This document shows positions 1 to 6,732 of a stretch of DNA of 9,832 nucleotides, piece after piece. The DNA is from Candidatus Omnitrophota bacterium (lineage in GTDB: Bacteria > Omnitrophota > Koll11 > Gygaellales > JAHJCI01). A program made the translations under genes and the position numbers. Every line of letters starts with the position of its first letter. The first letter of the stretch is position 1. The DNA lies in NCBI GenBank assembly GCA_030622705.1, contig JAUXFU010000018.1, positions 1-9,832 on the forward strand, written 5' to 3'. The notes beneath the pieces are model-generated. The model was not told the origin of the DNA and ran no database searches. It saw only the letters and a program-made list of their open reading frames with translations.

Positions 1-306
1 GGTCGCATTCTGGTCGTGAATGATCTTTTCCTTATAGCTCTTTGGATTATTGAACTCCAGCGGATCGAGTGACGTCATCTGTTTATCGTATTCCCGAAAC
101 GTATCTTTATCGATTAACAGATTTATTCTTTCCCACGCGGTGAGCAGGAAATGATAATTGCACTTCGGACACACCTTAAAACTATCCTCGAGCGTCTTAT
201 TATAAATAGGCTGGCCGCAGCCTTCGCATTTTGTCCAAAGACCTTCAGGCATCTCCTTTTTGTTAACGCGAACAATTGTATATTTGGGTTTCCCGAATAA
301 CGCCAT
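1..306 (-). CDS. accD: Acetyl-CoA carboxylase carboxyltransferase subunit beta, N-terminal part (runs off left edge)
   Basis: AccD is the beta half of the carboxyltransferase that moves the carboxyl group from biotin to acetyl-CoA, giving malonyl-CoA for fatty-acid synthesis in the cytoplasm. The 102 codons present read MALFGKPKYTIVRVNKKEMP and go on into the typical PEGLWTKCEGCGQ stretch. The four zinc-ribbon cysteines are at 27, 30, 46 and 49, the same positions as in E. coli AccD. The segment after the ribbon (HFLLTAWERINLLID, then TSLDPLEFNN) is also typical. The rest of the protein, roughly two thirds including the crotonase-fold catalytic part, lies beyond the edge. The start ATG at 306-304 follows a purine-rich leader. 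It sits 36 bp after the DUF1015 gene, so it is probably co-transcribed with the upstream genes. Identification is firm; completeness cannot be judged. Confidence 0.95.
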   Translation of the reverse strand, partial: MALFGKPKYTIVRVNKKEMPEGLWTKCEGCGQPIYNKTLEDSFKVCPKCNYHFLLTAWERINLLIDKDTFREYDKQMTSLDPLEFNNPKSYKEKIIHDQNAT

Positions 307-311
307 CACTT

Positions 312-340
312 CACCCCTTACCCCTTTTACCTTTTACCTT
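312..340 (-). promoter_or_regulatory. Purine-rich repetitive leader with the accD ribosome binding site
   Basis: On the transcribed strand this short gap is built from AAGGTAA/AAGGGG-like units with no pyrimidine except T: AAGGTAAAAGGTAAAAGGGG, then TAAGGGGTGAAG up to the ATG. Any of several AAGG/GGGG stretches could act as the Shine-Dalgarno; the nearest GGGGTG lies about 5 nt from the ATG. The simple repeat resembles the AAGGATT array in front of dnaJ. Confidence 0.5.
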
Positions 341-342
341 CA

Positions 343-1629
343 TTAGTGATTATCTTCAAACCTATAAATAACCAGCCCTGAAGGAACCTTGGGATAAAAA
401 TAGGTAGTCTTAGCCGGCATCTTTTTCCCTTTTCTTGACAAAGAAATAATATCACCTACACTTACCGGCCTGAGAAAAAAAACCAGAGATGTCTTAACGC
501 CTGCAGCCTGACGAATTAAGTCCTGCGGGTTCGCGCTAAAGGCAACCCCCTGGATTTGCGCGGCGTTTAACCGCAATATCCTGTTTAATATCAACTCATT
601 TAAAAGACAAACATCCAATGAACGGTAATCTCTATCCATTGTACTTAATATTTGAGCATTTTTCAAAGTAAAAATAAAAAAATTTTTATTGTTGTACATC
701 CCGATAATTCTTCCTCTTACAGCCCCGGAGCGCATCAGGCTGAAGAATTTCCCCTGGTTTACTTTTTTAACAGAGAAATATTTTTTAAATTTATCTATTG
801 AAAAATGATTAACCCCCTTAACTAATCGATGAATCGGCCCGACCACCAGGCCGGATGACTGCATCGGACAAAAATAAGCCATAATATAATTAAAATCTCC
901 CTGCCGGCGCGAGGCGCGGCTGGTTGTCTTATTCATCAAATCCTGATATTTTAAAGATACCTCATAGCGATGATGTCCATCGGCAATAAAAAGAGGCTTA
1001 TTCGCCAGCCTGGCTTTTATCTTGTTTAAAATAGCCGGATCACTCAATTCCCAGAGAATATTCTTATTTTTTTCCTGATCCTGAAAACGGACCAGGGGCT
1101 TACGGGGTAAAACATATCTGTTAAATGTATCCTGAAGAAACCCCCGCGGGTCAGAAAACAATACAAATATCGGCTCTAAATTTGCCCGCACTCTGGATAG
1201 AAGCCTAAACCTGTCTTCCTTAGGCTCGATGCGCGTGTGCTCATGCCCATATACGCAAGAACTACTATCCAGGCCTAAACAGCCAATAATTCCTAATCGC
1301 TTAAACGTAGAATGTTGACCCGTAAAAAAACCCTTTGCGCGGCCTATTTTGAATTCCTGCTGATAAAAAAATATTGCCGGTTGTTTTGACCGAAGCAAAA
1401 TCTTTCTTTTTAACCAACTATGGAAACGCTGGGATGAGCCTTGATACTTATTCTTACCCGCAATATCCTTAGGCAAAGTAAGATTAACCATGTTATAGGG
1501 AGAAAGATACCGGTAGGATTTTTCCTCGGAGGGGCTAATTATATCATAGGGCGGACAGATTAACTCATTGGGTTTTGGATTCTTGCCATAATTATAAATA
1601 ATCGCCTGTAATGGCTTGATTTTTACCAT
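343..1629 (-). CDS. DUF1015 family protein (function unknown)
   Basis: The product of about 428 residues matches the DUF1015 (COG4198) family. Family signatures visible, numbered from the ATG: CPPYDII near 25-31, HEHTRIEPKEDR near 129-140, the central FIADGHHRYEVS near 214-225, and the C-terminal MPAKTTYFYPKVPSGL near 404-419. The length is normal for the family. I know of no established reaction for it. The DGHHRYE motif recalls the nucleotide-binding motif of ParB/SerK-like folds, but that link is only inference. There is no signal peptide or membrane segment, so it is probably cytoplasmic. I chose the ATG at 1629-1627, which overlaps the vanZ-like stop in ATGGTAA and suggests translational coupling. 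A TTG two codons upstream (1635) is possible but less likely. No strong Shine-Dalgarno is seen. accD follows 36 bp downstream. Confidence 0.9.
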   Translation of the reverse strand: MVKIKPLQAIIYNYGKNPKPNELICPPYDIISPSEEKSYRYLSPYNMVNLTLPKDIAGKNKYQGSSQRFHSWLKRKILLRSKQPAIFFYQQEFKIGRAKGFFTGQHSTFKRLGIIGCLGLDSSSCVYGHEHTRIEPKEDRFRLLSRVRANLEPIFVLFSDPRGFLQDTFNRYVLPRKPLVRFQDQEKNKNILWELSDPAILNKIKARLANKPLFIADGHHRYEVSLKYQDLMNKTTSRASRRQGDFNYIMAYFCPMQSSGLVVGPIHRLVKGVNHFSIDKFKKYFSVKKVNQGKFFSLMRSGAVRGRIIGMYNNKNFFIFTLKNAQILSTMDRDYRSLDVCLLNELILNRILRLNAAQIQGVAFSANPQDLIRQAAGVKTSLVFFLRPVSVGDIISLSRKGKKMPAKTTYFYPKVPSGLVIYRFEDNH

Positions 1630-1976
1630 CGGCAAATAATGCTGCCCAGAAAAATGCCGCAGCTATCAACAGCTATGTCTATTGTCGAACAATCCCTGCC
1701 CGCGACAAACTGCTGATGCAGCTCATCGCCAAGCGCATAGATTAAACAACACACCATCACCAAGGCCATCCGCTTGAACATACCCCAGTGTCCGATTTTC
1801 GAGTGCCTTATCGCAAGGCTTAAAAGCACGGCAAGAACCGCGTATTCAGAAAAATGAAATAAAATATCAAAACCGGAAAAAGCGCCGGGTATCTCATCAG
1901 CAGGTATACTAGATGCGAAGAATATCAAACCCGCCCAAAACAAAACCGGCAGCCAGTACTTAAAGAATGCTTTCAT
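1623..1976 (-). CDS. VanZ-like family small membrane protein
   Basis: This 117-residue protein has four likely membrane segments, near 7-22, 38-56, 69-82 and 99-115. The family signature is clear: a His/Glu/Tyr cluster in helix 2 (HFSEY, 41-45), then DELHQQFVAGR (84-94) and the acidic residues D100 and D104 followed by G107. The family is named for the teicoplanin-resistance protein VanZ, but most members are outside resistance clusters and have no known role. No van genes are present here, so resistance should not be assumed. It starts 12 bp after the FmdB-like gene and overlaps the DUF1015 start by 7 bp, so it is part of one transcription unit. The Shine-Dalgarno upstream is weak. Confidence 0.85.
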   Translation of the reverse strand: MKAFFKYWLPVLFWAGLIFFASSIPADEIPGAFSGFDILFHFSEYAVLAVLLSLAIRHSKIGHWGMFKRMALVMVCCLIYALGDELHQQFVAGRDCSTIDIAVDSCGIFLGSIICRW

Positions 1977-1988
1977 ACTATTATTTGT

Positions 1989-2297
1989 TCAGGTTTTTGG
2001 ATTCTGGCTGCTGGAACTCGCGTCCGGCTGCTTTTGGCTGACTTTTTTGTCTTGCGCAGGGGCTTCCTGCCGGCTGCCTTTTTGTTTATTATCCGCTGAG
2101 GGCGCCGGCGGCTTGGTTTTTCGATAATCCGTGGCGTAAAAACCTGACCCCTTAAAGATGATCCCGCTGCCGCTGCCAATAAGCCGGCGCACAGGCTTAT
2201 GGCACTCAGGACACGTCCTTAAGTGCTCATCACTCATCATCTGAAACAACTCAAAATGATGTCCACAGCTTGGACATTCGTATTCATATGTTGGCAT
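1989..2297 (-). CDS. FmdB family zinc-ribbon protein
   Basis: The 102-residue product opens with the typical FmdB start MPTYEYECPSCGHHFE. It has one zinc ribbon with cysteines 8, 11, 29 and 32 (CPSC and CPEC), followed by the usual VRRLIGSGSGIIFKGSGFY segment and ATDYR. After residue 60 the tail is hydrophilic and low in complexity, rich in K, Q, S and P, and is probably disordered. Family members were called 'regulatory protein FmdB' after a formamidase cluster, but a general regulatory role is not established. The position next to dnaJ, itself a zinc protein, makes a link to protein quality control possible but unproven. The ATG is preceded by GGAGGGAG, about 10 nt away by its nearer half. 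That site lies inside the RNA element described for this gap. Confidence 0.9.
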   Translation of the reverse strand: MPTYEYECPSCGHHFELFQMMSDEHLRTCPECHKPVRRLIGSGSGIIFKGSGFYATDYRKTKPPAPSADNKQKGSRQEAPAQDKKVSQKQPDASSSSQNPKT

Positions 2298-2310
2298 TTC
2301 TTACGCTCTC

Positions 2311-2403
2311 CCTCCGTCGCTTGGAGCTTTCAGTCAACCCCATTAGAGAACTTCGTTCTCTAATGGTCTGCGGCGACGGTGGCTTTCTCTAACGGGGTCA
2401 ACT
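2311..2403 (-). promoter_or_regulatory. Candidate bistable RNA element between dnaJ and the fmdB-like gene
   Basis: Two competing folds can be drawn on the transcribed strand. Fold 1 pairs 2403-2385 (AGUUGACCCCGUUAGAGAA) with 2350-2332 as a continuous 19-bp stem in which three pairs are G-U. Fold 2 has a perfect 12-bp hairpin, 2366-2355 with 2351-2340 around a GAA triloop. It also pairs 2382-2373 (CCACCGUCGC) with 2320-2311 (GCGACGGAGG), 9 of 10 positions. The last segment contains the fmdB Shine-Dalgarno. The folds share bases 2340-2350 and so exclude each other. The element begins 5 nt after the dnaJ stop. No U-tract follows, so it is not a Rho-independent terminator. It could instead be a palindromic repeat that inserted here. 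The pairings are seen in the sequence; the switching role is inference. Confidence 0.5.
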
Positions 2404-2408
2404 AAAAA

Positions 2409-3557
2409 CTACTTAAACTTCTTTTTAATTTTATCTACGATCGAGTCTTTAGAGTCAACCGGTTCCCCTGAAACCCGGGCAAATTCCTCGATTGCCTTTC
2501 TTTCTTCATAACTTAGATTCGCGGGAATCTTAACGTTAATCTTGACTAACTCATCGCCCTTGCCTCTGCCGTGCAAATCAGGAATCCCTTTATCGCGCAG
2601 ACGAAATATCCGGTTAGGCTGCGTACCCGGGGGTATCTTCATTTTTACCTTACCATCCAACGTAGGAACCTCTATTTCTCCCCCAAGGACCGCTTTTACC
2701 AAACTTACATCTATCTCGCAAACGACATGATTATCATGTCTCTCGAATATTCGGTGTGACTGGACATTCATGACAACATAAAGATCTCCATGGCTTGAAA
2801 TGCCCGCCTCCCCTTCGCCCCGAATCCTTAAATGCGAACCGGTGTATACTCCGGGCGGGACTTTTACCATTATGCTGCGCGTTACCTTACTTTTGCCTTG
2901 ACCATGGCAATCAAGGCAGGGAGTCGTAATTACTTTACCCTGCCCTTTGCACTGATTACAGGTTTGGGCAAGCTGAAAAAAACCGCTTGACATTATTACC
3001 CGGCCGGTCCCTTTGCACTGAGGACAGGTTGATTTTCTACTTCCCGGTTTTGCTCCTGTACCCTGACAAGTTTTGCAAATCTCATAGCGGGGTACCCGGA
3101 TAGTTTTTTCTGCACCTGAAGCAGCCTCCTCTAAGGTTATACTAATCTCAAGCTCTAAATCCCTGCCCCTTCTTCCCGCCTGTCCTCTACTAGTGGAACG
3201 TCCGAATATATCAGAACCGAAACCGCCGAAGATTTCTTCAAAAATACCTCCGCCAAAACCGGCCAAATCCTCAAAGATACTGGAAAAATCAGCGCCCTTA
3301 AAAATATCCTCATGGCTAAAACGCTGATCAATCCCCGTATGGCCGTACTGGTCATAGAGAGCGCGCTTTTGCGTATCAGAAAGCACCGCATAGGCCTCGG
3401 AGATCTCCTTAAATTTCTCTTCAGCCTCCTTTTTTTGCTCATGGGGGACACGATCGGGATGATGACGCATCGCCAACCCGCGATAAGTCTTTTTTATCTC
3501 ATCCGTCGTCGCGCTCTTTGTAATCCCCAATATTGCGTAATAGTCCCTCTTAGTCAC
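2409..3557 (-). CDS. dnaJ: Chaperone protein DnaJ (Hsp40)
   Basis: DnaJ binds unfolded clients, delivers them to DnaK and stimulates DnaK ATPase in the cytoplasm. All type I parts are present in 382 residues. These are a J domain (about 1-70) with HPD at 33-35, a Gly/Phe-rich stretch (about 78-120), and four CxxCxGxG zinc-binding repeats at 161-168, 178-185, 200-207 and 214-221. The C-terminal client-binding domain follows. Length is normal. The start is GTG at 3557-3555, chosen because GGAGG lies 6 nt upstream (3568-3564) and translation gives the usual opening [11 protein letters not shown]. The stop is TAG. The gene follows dnaK after a 102-bp gap filled largely by a tandem repeat. No defects are seen. 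Confidence 0.98.
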   Translation of the reverse strand: MTKRDYYAILGITKSATTDEIKKTYRGLAMRHHPDRVPHEQKKEAEEKFKEISEAYAVLSDTQKRALYDQYGHTGIDQRFSHEDIFKGADFSSIFEDLAGFGGGIFEEIFGGFGSDIFGRSTSRGQAGRRGRDLELEISITLEEAASGAEKTIRVPRYEICKTCQGTGAKPGSRKSTCPQCKGTGRVIMSSGFFQLAQTCNQCKGQGKVITTPCLDCHGQGKSKVTRSIMVKVPPGVYTGSHLRIRGEGEAGISSHGDLYVVMNVQSHRIFERHDNHVVCEIDVSLVKAVLGGEIEVPTLDGKVKMKIPPGTQPNRIFRLRDKGIPDLHGRGKGDELVKINVKIPANLSYEERKAIEEFARVSGEPVDSKDSIVDKIKKKFK

Positions 3558-3563
3558 GCTCCC

Positions 3564-3568
3564 CCTCC
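3564..3568 (-). promoter_or_regulatory. dnaJ ribosome binding site (supports GTG start)
   Basis: GGAGG on the minus strand, 6 nt before the GTG at 3557. It decides the start, since no ATG is suitably placed. It lies just downstream of the tandem repeat, whose units add several weaker AAGGA motifs. Confidence 0.75.
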
Positions 3569-3580
3569 ACGTAATCCCTG

Positions 3581-3655
3581 CTACTAACTTAATCCTTAAT
3601 CCTTACTACTAACTTAATCCTTAATCCTTACTACTAACTTAATCCTTAATCCTTA
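3581..3655 (-). repeat. 25-bp tandem repeat, three exact copies, between dnaK and dnaJ
   Basis: Three identical 25-bp units lie head to tail at 3581-3605, 3606-3630 and 3631-3655, followed by a partial CTACT that runs into the dnaK stop. On the transcribed strand each unit holds AAGGATTAAGGATTAAG and then TTAGTAG. The last two dnaK codons and its stop are AAG GAT TAA, the same AAGGATTAA, so the array appears to have grown from the 3' end of dnaK. There are no spacers, so it is not a CRISPR array. Exact identity implies recent expansion or copy-number instability. Confidence 0.9.
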
Positions 3656-3659
3656 CTAC

Positions 3660-5564
3660 TTAATCCTTTTTCCCGTCTTCCTCTTTATACTCCGCGTCAA
3701 TTATATCTTCCTTCTTTTTTTCTTTTGGTTCTTCTGAGCCCCCTTCTGCCTCCTGCTTCTTGCCTCCTGCTTCCGGTCCTGCTCCTGCTTGCGCTTGCGC
3801 CTGCTGCTTGGCTGCTGCCTGCTTATAAACCTCTTCGGCTAATTTATGAGAAGCCTGAGTTAACTCTTCGGACTTAGTCTTGATTAACTGCGCGTCCGTG
3901 CCCTTAAGTACCTCTCTTAATTCTTCTATCTTACGCTGGATATTCTCCTTTTCATTCGCGGCAACCTTATCCCCGTATTCCTTAAGGGATTTTTCTGTCG
4001 AGTAAACAAGGGCATCTGCCTGATTACGCGCCTCAACCTCCTCGCGGCGCTTCTCATCCTCAGCGGCAAATTTTTCCGCTTCCTTAACCATCTTTTCAAT
4101 CTCTTCCTTTGAAAGCTTCTTGGGTGCTGTAATACGGATAGACTGCTGTTTGCCGGTTCCTAAATCCTTGGCTGAGACATGAACAATACCGTTCGCGTCG
4201 ATATCGAATGCAACCTCAATCTGGGGAACGCCGCGGGAGGCAACAGGGATACCCACCAAATCGAATCTACCCAACTCAGTATTATCATTAGCCATCTTAC
4301 GCTCCCCCTGCAGAACCCTGATTGTAACTGCCGTTTGATTATCGGCCGCGGTCGAGAAAATCTGTGACTTTTTCGTAGGAATGGTGGTGTTTCTCTCAAT
4401 AAGGTTTGTGTTTATCCCGCCCATAGTCTCAATACCCAAAGAAAGGGGTGTCACGTCAAGCAATAGAACATCCTTCATATCCCCCTTGATAATCGAGGCC
4501 TGGATAGCCGCGCCCATTGCCACACATTCCATTGGATCAATACCCCGCTCAATCTTCTTTCCCGCGAAATCCTCTACAAACTTCTGCACAGCCGGCATCC
4601 GGGTTGGGCCGCCAACCATAATTATCCGGTCAATATCACCGGGGGCAAGCTTTGCATCGGAAATGGCCTGTTCCATCGGATGATGACAACGCTCGATTAT
4701 CGGATTAACCAATTCCTCTAATTTTGCCCGGTTAATACTCATTGTTAAATGCTTAGGACCGGTGGCATCAGCCGTGATAAAGGGAAGATTAATATCCGTA
4801 GTTATGGAGCTGGATAACTCTATCTTCGCCTTCTCGGCTGCTTCATTTAAACGCTGCATTGCCATCCTATCATTTCTCAAATCAATACCGGATTCCTTCT
4901 TGAATTCAGTGGCAATGTAATCAATAAGGGTGCTATCCATATCCCTTCCGCCCAGTTGAGTATCTCCTGAGGTGGATTTGACCTCAAACACACCCTGAGC
5001 CATTTCCATAATCGTTACGTCGAGAGTGCCGCCGCCAAAATCAAAAACCATAATCTTTTGCTCTTTCGTAGTCTTCTCCAGACCATAAGCAAGGCAGGCA
5101 GCAGTAGGCTCATTTACTATCCTCAATACATTAAGTCCGGCAATCTCGCCCGCGTCCTTGGTTGCCGTTCTTTGATTATCATCAAAATAAGCCGGACAGG
5201 TGATTACTACGTCTTTAATCTTATCACCCAGATAAGCCTCGGCATCCTGCTTAATTTTCTGAAGAATAAACGCGGAAATCTGCTGAGGCGTATACTCCTT
5301 GTCAAACGCCTTGAATTTATACTCCATGCCCATCTTGCGCTTTGCCCCGGAAATTGTCCCTTCAGGGTTTATTGCTGCCTGACGGCGTGCCGGCTCACCA
5401 ACCATTTTCTGTCCATCCTTGGTAAACGCGACTACCGACGGGAAAGCCTTACCCGAAGCAACACCCGCTCCCTCCGCGGAGGGGATTATTGTCGGCCTGC
5501 CCGCCTCCATAATTGCCGCCGCAGAATTAGAAGTTCCTAAATCAATCCCTATTACCTTTGCCAT
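3660..5564 (-). CDS. dnaK: Chaperone protein DnaK (Hsp70)
   Basis: DnaK is the ATP-driven Hsp70 that binds exposed hydrophobic segments. It works with DnaJ and GrpE and receives material from ClpB. The 634 residues give a full protein. The nucleotide-binding domain (1 to about 365) has phosphate-1 GIDLGTSNS (6-14), phosphate-2 [11 protein letters not shown] (174-184) and the adenosine motif MVGGPTR (316-322). The linker is [13 protein letters not shown] (365-377). The substrate-binding domain and helical lid follow, then a K/E/Q-rich tail ending in [15 protein letters not shown]. The segment after phosphate-1 reads GTSNSAAA and [13 protein letters not shown] rather than the more common bacterial GTTNSCVA and RTTPSVVAF, a version I associate with Thermoplasma-type archaeal DnaK. 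The start is firm: AGGAGGT lies 6 nt upstream. The stop is TAA. Confidence 0.99.
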   Translation of the reverse strand: MAKVIGIDLGTSNSAAAIMEAGRPTIIPSAEGAGVASGKAFPSVVAFTKDGQKMVGEPARRQAAINPEGTISGAKRKMGMEYKFKAFDKEYTPQQISAFILQKIKQDAEAYLGDKIKDVVITCPAYFDDNQRTATKDAGEIAGLNVLRIVNEPTAACLAYGLEKTTKEQKIMVFDFGGGTLDVTIMEMAQGVFEVKSTSGDTQLGGRDMDSTLIDYIATEFKKESGIDLRNDRMAMQRLNEAAEKAKIELSSSITTDINLPFITADATGPKHLTMSINRAKLEELVNPIIERCHHPMEQAISDAKLAPGDIDRIIMVGGPTRMPAVQKFVEDFAGKKIERGIDPMECVAMGAAIQASIIKGDMKDVLLLDVTPLSLGIETMGGINTNLIERNTTIPTKKSQIFSTAADNQTAVTIRVLQGERKMANDNTELGRFDLVGIPVASRGVPQIEVAFDIDANGIVHVSAKDLGTGKQQSIRITAPKKLSKEEIEKMVKEAEKFAAEDEKRREEVEARNQADALVYSTEKSLKEYGDKVAANEKENIQRKIEELREVLKGTDAQLIKTKSEELTQASHKLAEEVYKQAAAKQQAQAQAGAGPEAGGKKQEAEGGSEEPKEKKKEDIIDAEYKEEDGKKD

Positions 5565-5570
5565 TTTATT

Positions 5571-5577
5571 ACCTCCT
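5571..5577 (-). promoter_or_regulatory. dnaK ribosome binding site
   Basis: AGGAGGT on the minus strand, 6 nt before the dnaK ATG, is the strongest Shine-Dalgarno in the window. It starts 6 nt after the foot of the hairpin at 5627-5584, whose loop region carries CUCCU complementary to its AGGAG. Confidence 0.9.
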
Positions 5578-5583
5578 CAATGA

Positions 5584-5627
5584 GCACATTATTTAGGCGA
5601 CTTTTTAGGAGCCTAAATAATACGTGC
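5584..5627 (-). promoter_or_regulatory. Hairpin just upstream of the dnaK ribosome binding site
   Basis: On the transcribed strand, AUUAUUUAGGC (5621-5611) pairs perfectly over 11 bp with GCCUAAAUAAU (5598-5588). GCAC/GUGC (5627-5624 with 5587-5584) extends the base across a 2-nt bulge. The loop is 12 nt. No U-tract follows, so it is unlikely to be a terminator. It may protect or process the dnaK mRNA or tune its translation; that role is inference. Confidence 0.6.
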
Positions 5628-5633
5628 GAATTG

Positions 5634-5693
5634 ACCCCGCTGAGTGCTTGAAAATTATCGAAGAGAATTTTCAAGTTTCTTACGAAGCGGGGT
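5634..5693 (-). repeat. Nested palindromic element in the grpE/dnaK gap
   Basis: An outer 8-bp stem, ACCCCGCU (5693-5686) with AGCGGGGU (5641-5634), encloses a perfect 10-bp stem, CUUGAAAAUU (5675-5666) with AAUUUUCAAG (5656-5647). Its TTGACCCCG end (plus strand, 5631-5639) is also found at the end of the dnaJ/fmdB element (minus strand, 2401-2393), so the two may belong to one family of intergenic palindromes. With the neighbouring hairpin it fills most of the 140-bp grpE/dnaK gap. Confidence 0.6.
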
Positions 5694-5704
5694 AAGTTTA
5701 ACTT

Positions 5705-6268
5705 CTATACGCTATTGTTCTCTGTTTTTTCCGCTTTCTTTGAAACCTTGACTTTAGAAGTCCGAATCACCCTATTATTTAATAAATAACCCTTTTGTAA
5801 TTCCTCGACTACCGTATTTTCAGGTAAATCATCTACCTGCTGTTTGAGCAGTGCCTCATGATAATTCGGGTCAAAGATCTTTTCTTTAGCTTCAATCGGA
5901 GCGAGCCCGTGCTTCTTAAGTAAATCATAAAGGTGCGCTAAAATCATCTCGACGCCTTTTAAAAAAGCTGAGAAATCCTCATGTTTTGCCTGAGCCAATT
6001 CCAGGGTCCGCTCTAAATCATCGACAACATTCAATAATTCAACAATCAAGCCCTCATTGGCAAAACGTATAAATTCCTGCTTTTCGCGCTCTAAGCGCTT
6101 ACGCGCATTTTCGAAATCCGCCTGAAGCCTTAAGACCCTATCCTGAGACTCCTCGGATTTCTCTACCCTTTGCTTTAACTGATTGTATTCCTCTACAGGT
6201 AGAGTAATCGTCTCTTTCTCTGCACCCGGGAGCTGTTTTTCTTTTTTTTCTTCTGTATTCTTACACAT
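5705..6268 (-). CDS. grpE: Nucleotide exchange factor GrpE
   Basis: GrpE releases ADP from DnaK and resets the chaperone cycle; it works as a dimer in the cytoplasm. The 187 residues show an acidic and lysine-rich N-terminus, then a long helical coiled-coil region (about 25-110) containing DFENARKRLERE (51-62) and VVDDLERTLE (81-90). The C-terminal beta domain has FDPNYHEAL (132-140) and GYLLNNRVIRTSKVKVSK (160-177). Length is normal. The ATG at 6268 opens MCKNTEEK. No convincing Shine-Dalgarno lies upstream, and an in-frame TAA stands six codons before it with no other good start codon between. It sits 68 bp after hrcA, with a hairpin in that gap, and 140 bp before dnaK. The stop is TAG. Confidence 0.97.
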   Translation of the reverse strand: MCKNTEEKKEKQLPGAEKETITLPVEEYNQLKQRVEKSEESQDRVLRLQADFENARKRLEREKQEFIRFANEGLIVELLNVVDDLERTLELAQAKHEDFSAFLKGVEMILAHLYDLLKKHGLAPIEAKEKIFDPNYHEALLKQQVDDLPENTVVEELQKGYLLNNRVIRTSKVKVSKKAEKTENNSV

Positions 6269-6302
6269 TTCTAAAATGAATAATTAGAGAGTTGACTCGC
6301 TG

Positions 6303-6339
6303 TAATTGCATCTAGAGACTACAGCTCTAAATGCAATTA
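6303..6339 (-). promoter_or_regulatory. Stem-loop beginning at the hrcA stop codon
   Basis: UAAUUGCAUUUAGAG (6339-6325, whose first three bases are the hrcA stop) pairs with CUCUAGAUGCAAUUA (6317-6303) as an uninterrupted 15-bp stem with one U-G pair and a 7-nt loop. On the plus strand the wobble becomes a C-A mismatch, which favours RNA on the transcribed strand. It is not followed by a U-tract. Likely roles are mRNA processing or stability between hrcA and grpE. Confidence 0.6.
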
Positions 6340-6732
6340 ACTTAATATATCGCTTAAGATGTTGGAAATGAATTCAACTACGGGGACAATATGGTCGTAA
6401 TTCATCCGGCGCGGACCCAAAACTGCCAATCTGCCGTTTTGCTTTTTACCCTTGCGATAGGTTGAGATAACCAATGAACAGCTATCTATCTCGGGACAGT
6501 CCATTTCACTGCCGATATAAATCTTGGTTGCTTCCTTAAAATCGCGGTTAATAATAGCTAACAGCTTTTCTTTGTCCTCGATAACTTCAATAAGCAAGCG
6601 AATCTTTTTGGAATCTTGAAATTCGGGCTGCGTAAGGGTATGGCTTAGCCCCGTGCAAAAAAATCTTTCCTCCCGCTCCAGAAACGAAACAAGCCCGGTA
6701 TAACTGGTAATCGCCGAGATTATCTCAGAGGT
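6337..6732 (-). pseudogene. HrcA C-terminal remnant downstream of the TAG
   Basis: This 131-codon stretch in the hrcA frame opens TSEIISAITSYTGLV and ends LAVLGPRRMNYDHIVPVVEF plus ten residues, the conserved C-terminus of HrcA. It has no ATG near its beginning. A TTG at 6597-6595 could start an 86-residue peptide, but no Shine-Dalgarno supports it. Without readthrough of the TAG it is probably not made. Confidence 0.6.

Noticed and set aside
1623..1976. Teicoplanin resistance function for the VanZ-like protein
   Set aside because: The family is broad and no vanH, vanA or vanX type genes are nearby; the family name alone does not support resistance.
1973..2179. A 68-codon Arg/Lys-rich frame within the fmdB-like gene on the same strand
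   Set aside because: It is an alternative frame of a gene with a clear zinc ribbon. Its composition reflects the low-complexity tail read out of phase.
2332..2403. Rho-independent terminator after dnaJ
   Set aside because: Neither fold is followed by a run of U on the transcribed strand.
3581..3655. Tandem repeats as a CRISPR array
   Set aside because: The units are contiguous with no spacers and no cas genes are nearby.
5058..5540. A 160-codon open frame on the plus strand opposite dnaK
   Set aside because: Long antisense frames are common opposite hsp70 genes because of codon bias. There is no Shine-Dalgarno and no family resemblance.
5642..5650. GAGTGCTTG resembling a CIRCE right arm in the grpE/dnaK gap
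   Set aside because: It lacks the final AA and no TTAGCACTC arm lies 9 nt away. The bases belong to the palindrome there.
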